A stretch of DNA of 64,000 bases from DAMBHY01 sp032068765 (GTDB lineage: Bacteria > Bacteroidota > Bacteroidia > Bacteroidales > Dysgonomonadaceae): NCBI GenBank assembly GCA_032068765.1, contig DAMBHY010000001.1, positions 211,284-275,283 of the forward strand, in the 5' to 3' direction. The notes under the pieces are model-generated. The model had not been told where the DNA came from. It saw only the letters and a program-made list of their open reading frames with translations, and did no database searches. Below, piece by piece: positions 44,435 through 53,628 of the stretch. Both the position numbers and the translations under genes were made by a program. Positions within the stretch are counted from its first letter, which is position 1, and each line of letters starts with the position of its first letter.

Positions 44435-45635
44435 TTTCCTTATTAGGATTTCTGTTTGAAGATTTATTTGGATTATTTTTTAATTCAAGCGATGGTTTTC
44501 TTTGTGATTTTTTCTTTTTCTTTCTTCTGCTTTTATTTTCCGAGTCAAATCGGGTGATGCTTTCATCGTGCAAAATATCCGATTGATAAGCCGTTGGAGT
44601 TTGCTTTTGTTCTGCAACATCCATGTCCAAACGTTCCGGTTTTTTGCCGTGCTTGTTCATCGCTATAATTTCGAAGACTCTGTTTTTTGAGATGGTTACC
44701 AAGTTTACAGGATTGAATTTGTCGGTAGAATAAGTCATATCTCCTGACAGGATATCCGTCTTGAAATGATAGTAATCCGAGTCTTTTGTTTGAAGCACAA
44801 TTTCGCGTGAAGGCATTTTTTTTTGAGATTCCACGTACATATCTACTTCATAATTCAAGCAGCATTTCAATTTAGCGCACTGTCCGGCAAGTTTCTGAGG
44901 ATTGATGGATAAATCCTGATATCTGGCGGCAGAAGTAGATACGGAAACAAAATTGGTCATCCAGCCGCTGCAACACAATTGTCTGCCACATGGACCGACA
45001 CCACCAATGCGTCCTGCTTCCTGACGTGCGCCTATCTGCTTCATTTCTATCTTTACTTTAAACTCGTTCGCAAGCACTTTTATGAGCTGACGAAAATCAA
45101 CACGATCGTCTGCGATGTAATAAAAAATAGCCTTATTCTCGTCTCCCTGATACTCAACATCTCCGATTTTCATCTGCAGACCAAGCTCTTCGGCTAACTC
45201 GCGTGAGCGCAGCATAGTAGGATGTTCACACGCTTTCGCTTGTTCAAACTTTTCCAAATCCGAAGTTCTCGCAACTCGATAAACTCTTCTTACGCCCTGC
45301 TCGTCAGGTCGGTAATTATTTTTACGCATCTGCATCTCCACCAACTTTCCTGTAAGTGTAACTGTGCCAATGTCGTGACCGGGTAATGCTTCTACAGCCA
45401 CCAAATCACCTTTATTCAAATCTATATTATTGCTGTTGAGGTAATATCCTTTGCGGGTATTTTTAAATTGCACTTCCACCATCTTGGTCAAGTCCTGCAT
45501 TTCGGGATAATCTTTGAGCCAATCAAAGGTCGAAAGTTTTCCGCACGCTGAGCCGCAGCATTTTTTATTGGGTTCGGGATGGTAGGGTTCGGGTATTATA
45601 TCAGCCATTTTGTCGGCTGTAAGTTCATCATTCAT
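44424..45635 (-). CDS. ricT: PSP1-domain RicT-like protein
   Basis: The 403-residue protein contains a PSP1 domain with 'VEVQFKNTRKGYYLN', 'EFKVKIEMKQIGARQEAGRI' and the cysteine-rich 'GPCGRQLCCSGWM' followed by 'CAKLKCCLNYE'. In Bacillus RicT (YaaT) these cysteines help bind an Fe-S cluster in a complex that affects RNase Y and development. Extra N-terminal cysteines ('CCGSACGKL') and a Lys/Arg/Asn-rich C-terminal tail are typical of Bacteroidota versions. It lies between holB and gldH on the minus strand and overlaps gldH. Confidence 0.87.
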   Translation of the reverse strand: MNDELTADKMADIIPEPYHPEPNKKCCGSACGKLSTFDWLKDYPEMQDLTKMVEVQFKNTRKGYYLNSNNIDLNKGDLVAVEALPGHDIGTVTLTGKLVEMQMRKNNYRPDEQGVRRVYRVARTSDLEKFEQAKACEHPTMLRSRELAEELGLQMKIGDVEYQGDENKAIFYYIADDRVDFRQLIKVLANEFKVKIEMKQIGARQEAGRIGGVGPCGRQLCCSGWMTNFVSVSTSAARYQDLSINPQKLAGQCAKLKCCLNYEVDMYVESQKKMPSREIVLQTKDSDYYHFKTDILSGDMTYSTDKFNPVNLVTISKNRVFEIIAMNKHGKKPERLDMDVAEQKQTPTAYQSDILHDESITRFDSENKSRRKKKKKSQRKPSLELKNNPNKSSNRNPNKENES

Positions 45636-45714
45636 ATAATCAATTTATGTAGTCATAATCCGCTAATAGCTAACGATTATGAGTATATTTATTTAATTTA
45701 TTACAAGATACAAA

Positions 45715-46824
45715 TTATTTTTTTAAGAGAACGGTGACTTTCAAACAAAGATCCAAAAAGATAATTTTGGCATTTCCGTTCTGTTCTATCTGGCGATAAG
45801 CCAAAGTAAACTCATCGTTCAATTCTTCAATATTCTTTACATTGATAAATGGCGAAAATTTGACTCCGAATTCGCTTTCTTCTTCATTCAAATATACCAT
45901 TTGTGGTTGATGAAGATTGTTGATAAAATATTCGCGAAAAATGCGGAGAGCATACAATAGAAAACTTTTCTGCACTTCCCGCCCCATTGAAGCGAGCTTG
46001 TTGGAAATCTCTTTCACCGACTTTATATTCCGTGACACGGAACTGCGCATCATTTCTTTGAACAATTCAAAAAACAGTTTGCTTTCTTCGGATGATTGCA
46101 AAATATCGCGCGCTTTGGAGAAACTTCCGTTAGCGATGTGTGCCGTATTCGCGGCAATCTTATGAGAAACGCCGTAATGATGCTCGATAGCCTGAATCAT
46201 CTCATCATTTTCGATAGCGCGAATGTGGATGGGCTGGCAGCGTGACTGAATCGTCCCCAACACTTTCTCCAAATCTTCTGAAATCAACAGAAAAATAGTT
46301 CTTTCGGGCGGTTCTTCAATCATCTTCAAAAGTTTGTTCGCGCATGCTTCGTGCATTTTTTCGGGAAGCCATACAATCATTATTTTGTAGTATGCCTCGT
46401 AGCTCTTCAAGCTCAATTTGCGAATGATTTCGTCGCTTTCTTTTGCGTAGATGGTTGCCTGCGCGTTTTCGGCATCAATAAAATTGAGCCAGTCGTTGAG
46501 ATTGAAATAGGTGTTTTGCGAGAGGAACTCGCGCCATTCCGTCAAGTATTCGTCCGACACTTTTGACTTTACCACCGGAAATACAAAATGCAAATCGGGA
46601 TGCGCCAGTTTGTCGAACTTGTGGCACGAAGGACATTCGCCGCAAGCGTCCGTTTCTCCTCTGTTTTCACATTGCAAATACCGCGCGTAAGCGATTGCCA
46701 ACGGCAGTTTGCCGACACCTTCCTGACCATAGAACATGCGGGCGTGCGGTATAAATCCTCTTTTTACGGAAGAAATAAGCTGCTCTTTTACGTTCTTAAG
46801 TCCGATGATGTCGCGAAAATACAT
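45715..46824 (-). CDS. holB: DNA polymerase III delta' subunit
   Basis: The 369-residue protein is an AAA+ clamp-loader subunit. It has a P-loop-like 'GQEGVGKLPLAIAYA', a zinc-binding cysteine cluster (residues 52-67, including 'CGECPSC') and the sensor-type 'GTIQSRCQPIHI'. It helps load the sliding clamp during replication. It precedes ricT by 79 bases on the minus strand; the holB-ricT-gldH order is common in Bacteroidales. It is divergent from the acyltransferase gene. Confidence 0.93.
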   Translation of the reverse strand: MYFRDIIGLKNVKEQLISSVKRGFIPHARMFYGQEGVGKLPLAIAYARYLQCENRGETDACGECPSCHKFDKLAHPDLHFVFPVVKSKVSDEYLTEWREFLSQNTYFNLNDWLNFIDAENAQATIYAKESDEIIRKLSLKSYEAYYKIMIVWLPEKMHEACANKLLKMIEEPPERTIFLLISEDLEKVLGTIQSRCQPIHIRAIENDEMIQAIEHHYGVSHKIAANTAHIANGSFSKARDILQSSEESKLFFELFKEMMRSSVSRNIKSVKEISNKLASMGREVQKSFLLYALRIFREYFINNLHQPQMVYLNEEESEFGVKFSPFINVKNIEELNDEFTLAYRQIEQNGNAKIIFLDLCLKVTVLLKK

Positions 46825-46937
46825 ATTGAAAATGAAATAATATAGTTACAAAATTACGCAAAAGGTTGGATATTTGAAAAATGAGTGTCGTAATGAACGT
46901 GAACGATGAGATTAAATTGTGTATTTTTGCGTAAAAA

Positions 46938-47993
46938 TTGAAAAGAATGCCTGCAAGTCCGGTTGTTAGAAAATCTAATATTGAATTGATGCGCATCGTC
47001 CTGATGCTGATGATTATCATGCATCACACATTGGTGCATGGTCTGGTATTCCTGAAAAGGGTCGCAAGTCCGTTTTTCACTTTTACGGCAAACGATACCG
47101 CGTCATTGCTTCTCAATTGTTTTCTGGTTATCAGCGTCAACGCCTTTGTGTTCACTTCTGGATATTTCGGCATCAAATTCAAACCGACCAGAATACTCGG
47201 AATCATCCTTCAAGCGGTTTTTTATTCCGTTACGCTCTACCTGTTGAGCACCGTTTTGTTTGACAAACCTTATTCAAATATTCAGTTGAGACACGCTTTT
47301 CTCCCCTTGTCCAAAAACCTTTGGTGGTTTATCACCACCTATGTATGGCTTTATTTTACCGCTCCTTTTCTGAATGAAGGCATAAAAAATCTTTCTAAAA
47401 AAGATGTGCAGTATATATTACTGGGACTTTTCATCCTCAACTGCTTCAGCCACTTTATATACAAAGGATTGGGCAAGCACGGATACGATTTCTTCAACTT
47501 TATTTTTCTCTATATTCTGGCGCAGTACATGCGCAAATATGATGTCAGCATAAAAAAGCCGCATCTTGTGTGGCTGGCATGTTCTGTTGTTTCCTTTTTA
47601 TTGAGTTATTGGATGATTTCCTTACATGATAATCAGAACGTCGGTTACGTATTTTACTACAACAATCCGCTTATCATCCTCTCCGCCGTTTCATTTTTCT
47701 TTATTTTTTACAACTGGAAAATGGGAAGTTATCCCTGGATAAACAGGGTTGCAAAAACCGTTCTTGGCGTATATATGATTCACGAATATCCCACGATGCG
47801 CACCTTCATCAGCAATTTGTTCGCCAATATGCAAATACAGCAAACGCCGAATGTTTTCCTTTTTATAATTACCCTTTTGGGAATAGGGGTAGCAATATTT
47901 ATCTGTGCAAGTTTGGTGGATTTGGCGAGGATGGGATTATTTGACTTGGTGGGAAAAATTGGCAGAAGATGTAGAATTATACATAAAAATTAA
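46938..47993 (+). CDS. acyltransferase 3 family membrane protein
   Basis: The 351-residue protein has about ten hydrophobic segments. The family's conserved N-terminal 'NIELMRIVLMLMIIMHHTLV' contains the HH pair thought to be catalytic. Family members O-acetylate cell-surface polysaccharides or other glycans at the inner membrane. The second Met at 46947 is an equally good start. It stands alone between holB and a repeat-rich region, so its substrate is unknown. Lone acyltransferase genes of this kind are often acquired and alter surface antigens. Confidence 0.85.
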   Translation: MKRMPASPVVRKSNIELMRIVLMLMIIMHHTLVHGLVFLKRVASPFFTFTANDTASLLLNCFLVISVNAFVFTSGYFGIKFKPTRILGIILQAVFYSVTLYLLSTVLFDKPYSNIQLRHAFLPLSKNLWWFITTYVWLYFTAPFLNEGIKNLSKKDVQYILLGLFILNCFSHFIYKGLGKHGYDFFNFIFLYILAQYMRKYDVSIKKPHLVWLACSVVSFLLSYWMISLHDNQNVGYVFYYNNPLIILSAVSFFFIFYNWKMGSYPWINRVAKTVLGVYMIHEYPTMRTFISNLFANMQIQQTPNVFLFIITLLGIGVAIFICASLVDLARMGLFDLVGKIGRRCRIIHKN

Positions 47994-48049
47994 AACATTT
48001 AACATAAATTTAAACAATTCACTACCTTTAAGCCGAGGAAAGCCCTCTT

Positions 48050-48220
48050 CTGCTGGCGCGCCCCCTGCTGGCGCGCCTCTCTGAGGCGTGCCCCCCTTAT
48101 TTACTGACAAAATTTACAACTTGTGTATTATTTGATAAAAACAAAATCTATTAAAAAAAATACGGATACCCCATGTGGCACGATGCAATGGATGTCTATG
48201 AAGGAGGGGATGCAAAGCTC
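48050..48220 (+). pseudogene. internally deleted copy 1 of the repeated lipoprotein unit
   Basis: It begins with CTGCTGGCGCGCC, duplicated at 48050 and 48065, and a hairpin (GGCGCGCCTC-TCT-GAGGCGTGCC, 48070-48092). It continues with the same leader as the copies at 48651 and 63421 ('acaacttgtgtattatttga'). At about 48156 it jumps to a segment matching the 3' part of the intact copy, where that copy encodes 'KYGYPMWEEAVDVYEGGNAK'. The signal peptide and middle are lost, so it is non-functional. Confidence 0.75.
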
Positions 48221-48224
48221 TAGT

Positions 48225-48650
48225 AGCGAGTAGTATGTTTCGGGTTTTCACCAAACCAACTTTCAATGGCGAGTAGTATGTTTCGTGGCTTCTCCAAACC
48301 TACTTTCAATGACGAGAAGTATGTTTCGAGTCTTCTCCAAACCAACTTTCAATGGCGAGTAGTATGTTTCGTGGCTTCTCCAAACCTACTTTCAATGGCG
48401 AGAAGTATGTTTCGGGTCTTCTACAAACCTGCTTTCAATGGCGAGAAGTATGTTTCGCGGCTTCTCCAAACCAACTTTCAACGACGCGAAGTATGTTTCG
48501 GGTCTTCTACAAAACAACTTTCAATGGCGAGAAGTATATTTCGGGACTTCTACAAACCAACTTTCAATGACAAGAAATATGTTTCGGGACTTCTCCAAAC
48601 CAACTTTCAACGACGAGAAGTATGTTTCGGGTCTTCTCCAAACCAACTTC
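48225..48650. repeat. 43-bp tandem repeat array (minisatellite), ten units
   Basis: Units start at 48225, 48268, 48311, 48354, 48397, 48440, 48483, 48526, 48569 and 48612; the last is cut at 39 bases. All share a core like GAAGTATGTTTCGGGTCTTC followed by TCCAAACCAACTTTCAAT, with several substitutions per unit. There are no spacers, so it is not a CRISPR array. Because 43 is one more than a multiple of three, one plus-strand frame (48266-48670) passes through all three registers of the unit and stays open for 134 codons. No domain or convincing start signal supports a gene. Confidence 0.9.
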
Positions 48651-48902
48651 CTGCTGGCGCGCCTCTCTGAGGCGTGCCCTCCTTACTGACAATATTTTAC
48701 AACTTGTGTATTATTTGATAAAAACAAAATCTATTGCTCTATCCGGCAAATCACCGATTGCAAATTGTCCGGCAGTGGGGAAATGTTTTACTATTATTTT
48801 ATGCAGACAAAACATGCAAAACATCCGATGCACCGCCTCCTATAGGAAGGCATCCTTCTCTGTCCGATAGTGATGGCAAGGTGTAAAAGTGATGAAATCA
48901 TC
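48651..48902 (+). pseudogene. broken copy 2 of the repeated lipoprotein gene
   Basis: About 250 bases match the copy at 63421-63675, including the hairpin (48656-48678), the leader, and the start of the lipoprotein signal at the ATG in 'ttatgcagac'. The reading frame is 'MQTKHAKHPMHRLL' followed by a TAG, and the lipobox glycine is replaced by arginine ('IVMARC'). Similarity ends near 48902. The following 150 bases before the sdaA promoter contain no gene I can support. Confidence 0.8.
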
Positions 48903-49053
48903 CAATCCTATACCATAATTCCAGTTTGAACCTGTTATAGTTCCCAAACGCAAAGGATTGGCAAGTAATGAGCAATGCTGACATAGAGGAACAGCTTATA
49001 ACTTTAAAAGAGCGATGAATACTCTTTGATAGAAAATATCTCGCAAAAATTAG

Positions 49054-49084
49054 TTTCTCAGGGATGACTAAATAATTATCTTTG
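49054..49084 (+). promoter_or_regulatory. promoter of sdaA
   Basis: TATCTTTG at 49077-49084 matches TAnnTTTG exactly, and TTTC at 49054-49057 is 19 bases upstream in place of TTTG. The ATG follows at 49110. Confidence 0.6.
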
Positions 49085-49109
49085 CAGAAAAACTCCGTAA
49101 TCCCATTTT

Positions 49110-50327
49110 ATGAAATCATTAAAACAACTCTACCGCATAGGCAATGGTCCTTCCAGCAGCCACACCATGGCTCCTAAAAAAGCAGCCGAACTTTTTGTTG
49201 AACGCAATCCAAATCCCGCTCGCTTCGTGGTGACACTTTACGGCAGTCTTGCTGCAACAGGCAAAGGTCACTTAACAGACGCGGCTATCCTCAGCGTTCT
49301 TGAACCCGTAGCACCCACCACCATCGAATGGATGCCAAGTATGTTTCTGCCCTTTCATCCAAATGCACTTAAACTCGAAGCCTTTGACAAGGATGACAAA
49401 AATATAGATTCCTGGACTGTCTACAGTGTCGGCGGCGGCGCGCTTTCTGACGGAAACTCCATTATAGGACTTGACGAAAATGAAGAACGGGATATTTACG
49501 AAATGAATAAGATTGTAGAAATACAAGAGTATTGTGAAAAGAAAGGAAAATCTTATTGGGAATATGTGGAAAATCGGGAAGAATCAGATATTTGGGATTA
49601 TTTGAGAGAAGTTTGGAAAGTGATGCAGGAAGCTGTAAGGCGCGGACTTGACAACGAGCACGTTCTTCCAGGACCTCTCGGTCTCAGCCGCAAAGCGGCA
49701 AGTTATTACATAAAAGCAAAAGGCTACAAGGCATCTTTGCAATCAAGAGGTTTGGTATTTGCTTACGCTCTGGCTGTTTCTGAAGAAAATGCAGCAGGAG
49801 GCGTTATTGCTACAGCTCCAACATGCGGCTCCTGCGGTGTACTTCCTGCAGTACTTTACCATCTGTCTGAAATCAGGGATTTCAGCGAGAAAAGGATTCT
49901 AAGGGCATTGGCAACCGCCGGGCTGTTCGGCAATTCCGTAAAAGCAAATGCATCCATTTCAGGCGCGGAAGTTGGATGCCAGGGTGAAGTGGGCGTCGCA
50001 TGTGCAATGGCGGCTGCTGCAGCTACACAATTATTCGGAGGAAGTATTGCTCAAGTAGAATATGCTGCCGAAATGGGGTTGGAGCATCATCTCGGAATGA
50101 CCTGCGACCCTGTTTGCGGATTAGTGCAAATTCCATGTATTGAGCGAAATGCCTACGCTGCAGCAAGAGCATTAGACGCAAATCTATATGCCACATTTAC
50201 CGACGGAATACATCGTGTTTCTTTTGACAGAGTAGTACAGGTGATGAAAGAAACTGGTCACGATATTCCTTCTCTTTACAAAGAAACCAGTGAAGGTGGT
50301 CTGGCAAAAGATTATCGTATATTGTAG
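49110..50327 (+). CDS. sdaA: L-serine ammonia-lyase (single-chain, iron-sulfur)
   Basis: The 405-residue enzyme deaminates serine to pyruvate and ammonia. It has the N-terminal beta domain starting 'LYRIGNGPSSSHTMAPKKAA' and the C-terminal alpha domain with 'TAPTCGSCGVLPAVLYHL' and 'MTCDPVCGLVQIPCIERNA', whose cysteines bind the oxygen-labile 4Fe-4S cluster. The single-chain arrangement is complete. It has its own promoter and follows the repeat-rich region without an operon partner. Confidence 0.95.
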   Translation: MKSLKQLYRIGNGPSSSHTMAPKKAAELFVERNPNPARFVVTLYGSLAATGKGHLTDAAILSVLEPVAPTTIEWMPSMFLPFHPNALKLEAFDKDDKNIDSWTVYSVGGGALSDGNSIIGLDENEERDIYEMNKIVEIQEYCEKKGKSYWEYVENREESDIWDYLREVWKVMQEAVRRGLDNEHVLPGPLGLSRKAASYYIKAKGYKASLQSRGLVFAYALAVSEENAAGGVIATAPTCGSCGVLPAVLYHLSEIRDFSEKRILRALATAGLFGNSVKANASISGAEVGCQGEVGVACAMAAAAATQLFGGSIAQVEYAAEMGLEHHLGMTCDPVCGLVQIPCIERNAYAAARALDANLYATFTDGIHRVSFDRVVQVMKETGHDIPSLYKETSEGGLAKDYRIL

Positions 50328-50405
50328 ATTGGTTAAAAAATAGGAGATTAGAACTTTTTTATAATTTCGGCTGTTATATTAACAAAATTATAAAAACAGA
50401 AAATT

Positions 50406-50651
50406 ATGGCATTTATTTGGTTTTTAATTATCGGAGCAGTAGCCGGATGGCTTGCAGGTAATATTATGAGAGGCGGAGGCTTCGGTATTTTAATGAATAT
50501 AGTAGTTGGTATCATTGGTGGTCTTCTCGGAGGATGGGTTTTCTCACTTTTGGGAATCGGCACAGGTGACGGATTAATAGGAAGTTTGATTACTTCACTT
50601 ATCGGCGCTATTTTATTATTGTGGATTGTGTCGCTATTCAAGCGGGCATAA
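50406..50651 (+). CDS. GlsB/YeaQ/YmgE family stress-response membrane protein
   Basis: The 81-residue protein consists of three hydrophobic, glycine-rich segments: 'FLIIGAVAGWLAGNIMRGGG', 'NIVVGIIGGLLGGWVFSLLG' and 'GSLITSLIGAILLLWIVSLF'. This is the transglycosylase-associated/GlsB family pattern. Members are induced by stress, and no enzyme activity is proven. A terminator follows, so it is a single-gene unit. Confidence 0.88.
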   Translation: MAFIWFLIIGAVAGWLAGNIMRGGGFGILMNIVVGIIGGLLGGWVFSLLGIGTGDGLIGSLITSLIGAILLLWIVSLFKRA

Positions 50652-50678
50652 AATAGACAGAGTCGTCTGTCATTCTAA

Positions 50679-50718
50679 AGCACCCAAAAAATTCATTGTT
50701 TTTTGGGTGTTTTTTTAT
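50679..50718 (+). terminator. terminator after the YeaQ-family gene
   Basis: AGCACCCAAAAAA pairs with TTTTTTGGGTGTTT and is followed by a long T run. Confidence 0.82.
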
Positions 50719-50731
50719 TTAACTTTACGAT

Positions 50732-51313
50732 ATGAAAAAACAAATCGGCATATTTTCAGGTTCTTTCAATCCAATTCACGTTGGTCACATGATGTTGGCC
50801 AATTTTATGCAACAATTCACATATCTGGATGAGGTTTGGATTGTGGTTACTCCTCAAAACCCATTAAAAAAACTTTCGGAACTTCTTGATGACGACGTAA
50901 GACTCGTAATGACAAAATTAGCAACAGATAATTACGATAATTTGAATGTGTGTGATATTGAATTCAAAATGCCGATACCATCTTACACTATCGACACCCT
51001 ACACCAACTTTCTTCACAATATACAGATTGTGAATTTACGCTTATTATTGGTGGAGATAATTGGGAGAATTTTCATAAATGGAAAGATTATCAAAACATT
51101 CTTAAAAAATATAAGATTATTATTTATCCCCGTTTAGGTGATAACATTGAGATTGAAGAACGTTATAAAGATACGGTAATGTTAGTGAGAGCTCCCATCG
51201 TAGAAGTTTCATCCACTTTCATAAGAAACAGTCTGCATGAAGGAAAAGAGGTGAGAGCTTTCGTTCCAGAAAAAGTGTATGAGTTTATTGTAGAGAATAA
51301 TCTTTATAAATAA
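50732..51313 (+). CDS. nadD: nicotinate-nucleotide adenylyltransferase
   Basis: The 193-residue enzyme adenylates nicotinate mononucleotide in NAD synthesis. The nucleotidyltransferase motif 'FSGSFNPIHVGHMMLANF' is at residues 8-25, and the ISSTxIR-type motif appears as 'VSSTFIRNSL' near residue 166. 'LIIGGDNWENFHKW' matches the family. It is directly convergent with the TPR protein gene: the two stop codons are adjacent. Confidence 0.95.
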   Translation: MKKQIGIFSGSFNPIHVGHMMLANFMQQFTYLDEVWIVVTPQNPLKKLSELLDDDVRLVMTKLATDNYDNLNVCDIEFKMPIPSYTIDTLHQLSSQYTDCEFTLIIGGDNWENFHKWKDYQNILKKYKIIIYPRLGDNIEIEERYKDTVMLVRAPIVEVSSTFIRNSLHEGKEVRAFVPEKVYEFIVENNLYK

Positions 51314-53536
51314 TTATATTGCCTCTCCTCGTAATTCATAACTTATCTTATCAATAATAAGTTGTAATACTTCTTTATTCACACCCGATTTTTCTAGTTC
51401 TTCGGCATCCTCAAACAATAATTTTGCAAATGCTTCCACATTTCCTGCCATAGATGCAGAAGAAGAGTAAAATCTAATTGCATCTTTGTAATTTTGTTGA
51501 CATAACGCAACATGTCCTGCATTCAGATAGTCTTGCACGGAAGGATTCTTATCTAAAATCAGTTGATAATATCTTGATGCTACATCCCATTTTTGAAAGA
51601 GAAAACTAGCCCAAGCTATAGAACGCCAAGCTTTTGGATTATCGCCGCCTATCATTTCAACCTTAAAATAACTATTCAGCGCCTTATCATAATCTTTCAT
51701 TGATAAATAGCTATGTCCGATTTGCATCTGAATATTCATATCATCAGGTTTTAATTGTTGTAGACGAATATACTGTTCCAATGCTTTTTCAGGTTTATTA
51801 AGCATGCGATAACATTGAGCTATTCTTCTGATAACCCATGTATTGTCGCCTAAAAAAAGATCAGCTTTCAGGTAGGCATCTAATGCTTTTTCGATATTTC
51901 CAAGCTGCTGATAACTATAACCTATTTTCTGCCAAATTTCGCTATCTGCCTGCCTAATATTTGAAAGCTGCATATATGCAGAAAGTGCTTCACGAAAATG
52001 ATTTTTTTCAAAATAGTACAGTGCTATTTTTTCCAGATTTCTCGGATTTTCTATAATCGAATACAAAGGTAAAATGGTATGAAAATTTAGAGGGAGAGTA
52101 AAAATATCCTGAAACTCATTTTTTCTTACAAAAACTTTGTAAAATCTATACAAATCCTGAATATATTGTTTGGTAATTCTATCTTCTTCCTGATTTGGCC
52201 TGAGAATGGATTCCTCGTTCATAATTTCCTGTATATCCTTGCTTTCTGCTCCCATTTGATTGATAATCATCGCCCGATAATTTTCCGGCATCATCATCAT
52301 ACTAAGAGAAAGAGAATATTTATCGGAATTACACAAAAAAGGCGAGACTTTCAACATCGAATATAATTCCGCATCATTATTTTCACCAGAGTGAGTAATC
52401 TGTGTATGGTCAGGATTAAATGGAAGAAACCAATTACTCATTTCGTAAAAAAACGGAAATGTTTTAAGATTGGAAAAAGTAGAGTGAAAAACATCCGCAC
52501 CTTCCATTTGTAAATCAGAAAATTCCTGCATTTTGTTCGTAATTCCCGCGTCATCAAAAATCTTCTGCCATTCAGGATTCTTTTCATCCATATTACTCTC
52601 GCCCATCCATTCGTCAAAATTGATTTTTTTTCCTATGATTGGTGAAATTTTCATCATTTCTGGAATGATTTCTTCCGTAAGTTTTTTTGTAATTTTCTCC
52701 GTATCACGCGATTGAATAAGCTGCAAGATCGCATTCATGCATCGATTTACAAAAGTTGGATTGTCGGAAAGCAATTTCATGCGATTTTCACAATCGGGAT
52801 AAAGATGCCAGCGTTTGTGATATTTCTGAAGAATAATTAAACATCCGATTATAGAACGAATGCCAATTTGCATAATATCGTGAACAGACATTTCTAAAAG
52901 AAATTCTATTTTACGTGAATCAAAACGTTGCATTACATTCAACGTCAACGCAGAAATCAGCATGCACTTATCATCAACAATGATATTTTCGTCTTGTATA
53001 AATGAATGATACGATTTTATGTCTTCATCCGTCGCTCTTTCGGATATATATATGGTGTAAAATAAATCTTTAACTGTGTTTTCATGCAATTGAGCATTCT
53101 CTCTCCAGCGGGAAGATTTGTCTTGCTCGGCATCCATCAATCCGATAATGGAAAATGTATCCATTTGTTTGACAATAGTATTTTGATATTCTTCCAAAGA
53201 AATAAAATGACGAACATTTGCAAAACGCTTCTTTTCAAAATACAAAGTAGAAGCATCTTTCAGAAAAAGGTTTTCAATTACATTTTCAGTCAGTTCGTAT
53301 GTTTTGCGCAAAAGTTGATGATAAATTTTCTTTTGATTTGGGTCTTGAGGAGCTCCCTCCAAGTAATGGAGCATGTATTTGTAGTTTGTTTCGAGCTCAG
53401 AAAGATCGTCATTGAAATTCCCTAAATGATTTGCCAAAATAAGATTGCGCAAATTTTCAAAAGTTTCTTTCAATTTATTTGTTTCGAGATAGTTGATAAT
53501 TTGGCGATAGATATGATGAATTTCTGTTGTTGTCAT
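51314..53536 (-). CDS. TPR repeat protein of unknown function
   Basis: The 740-residue protein has no signal peptide, a long helical N-terminal region and a run of tetratricopeptide repeats at about residues 525-690, for example 'SEIWQKIGYSYQQLGNIEKA', 'NTWVIRRIAQCYRMLNKPEK' and 'MNIQMQIGHSYLSMKDYDKA'. TPRs mediate protein contacts. I recognise the general type from Bacteroidales genomes but no assigned role. Its stop is adjacent to that of nadD; serB is upstream on the same strand, 92 bases away. Confidence 0.8.
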   Translation of the reverse strand: MTTTEIHHIYRQIINYLETNKLKETFENLRNLILANHLGNFNDDLSELETNYKYMLHYLEGAPQDPNQKKIYHQLLRKTYELTENVIENLFLKDASTLYFEKKRFANVRHFISLEEYQNTIVKQMDTFSIIGLMDAEQDKSSRWRENAQLHENTVKDLFYTIYISERATDEDIKSYHSFIQDENIIVDDKCMLISALTLNVMQRFDSRKIEFLLEMSVHDIMQIGIRSIIGCLIILQKYHKRWHLYPDCENRMKLLSDNPTFVNRCMNAILQLIQSRDTEKITKKLTEEIIPEMMKISPIIGKKINFDEWMGESNMDEKNPEWQKIFDDAGITNKMQEFSDLQMEGADVFHSTFSNLKTFPFFYEMSNWFLPFNPDHTQITHSGENNDAELYSMLKVSPFLCNSDKYSLSLSMMMMPENYRAMIINQMGAESKDIQEIMNEESILRPNQEEDRITKQYIQDLYRFYKVFVRKNEFQDIFTLPLNFHTILPLYSIIENPRNLEKIALYYFEKNHFREALSAYMQLSNIRQADSEIWQKIGYSYQQLGNIEKALDAYLKADLFLGDNTWVIRRIAQCYRMLNKPEKALEQYIRLQQLKPDDMNIQMQIGHSYLSMKDYDKALNSYFKVEMIGGDNPKAWRSIAWASFLFQKWDVASRYYQLILDKNPSVQDYLNAGHVALCQQNYKDAIRFYSSSASMAGNVEAFAKLLFEDAEELEKSGVNKEVLQLIIDKISYELRGEAI

Positions 53537-53628
53537 TTTATAAAAACATTTCTACATTTATAACACAAAAAACGTGCCATAAGTTGACTTATGACACGAA
53601 AGTAAATATTTTGTTTTCAAATAAAAAT

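Noticed and set aside
48225..48650. CRISPR array
   Set aside because: The repeats are contiguous with a constant 43-bp period and no unique spacers. The CTTTCAAT ending is only superficially like some CRISPR repeats.
48266..48689. Three overlapping plus-strand proteins in the 43-bp array
   Set aside because: They are the same repeat read in three registers, with ATGs supplied by the repeat itself and no supporting start signal.
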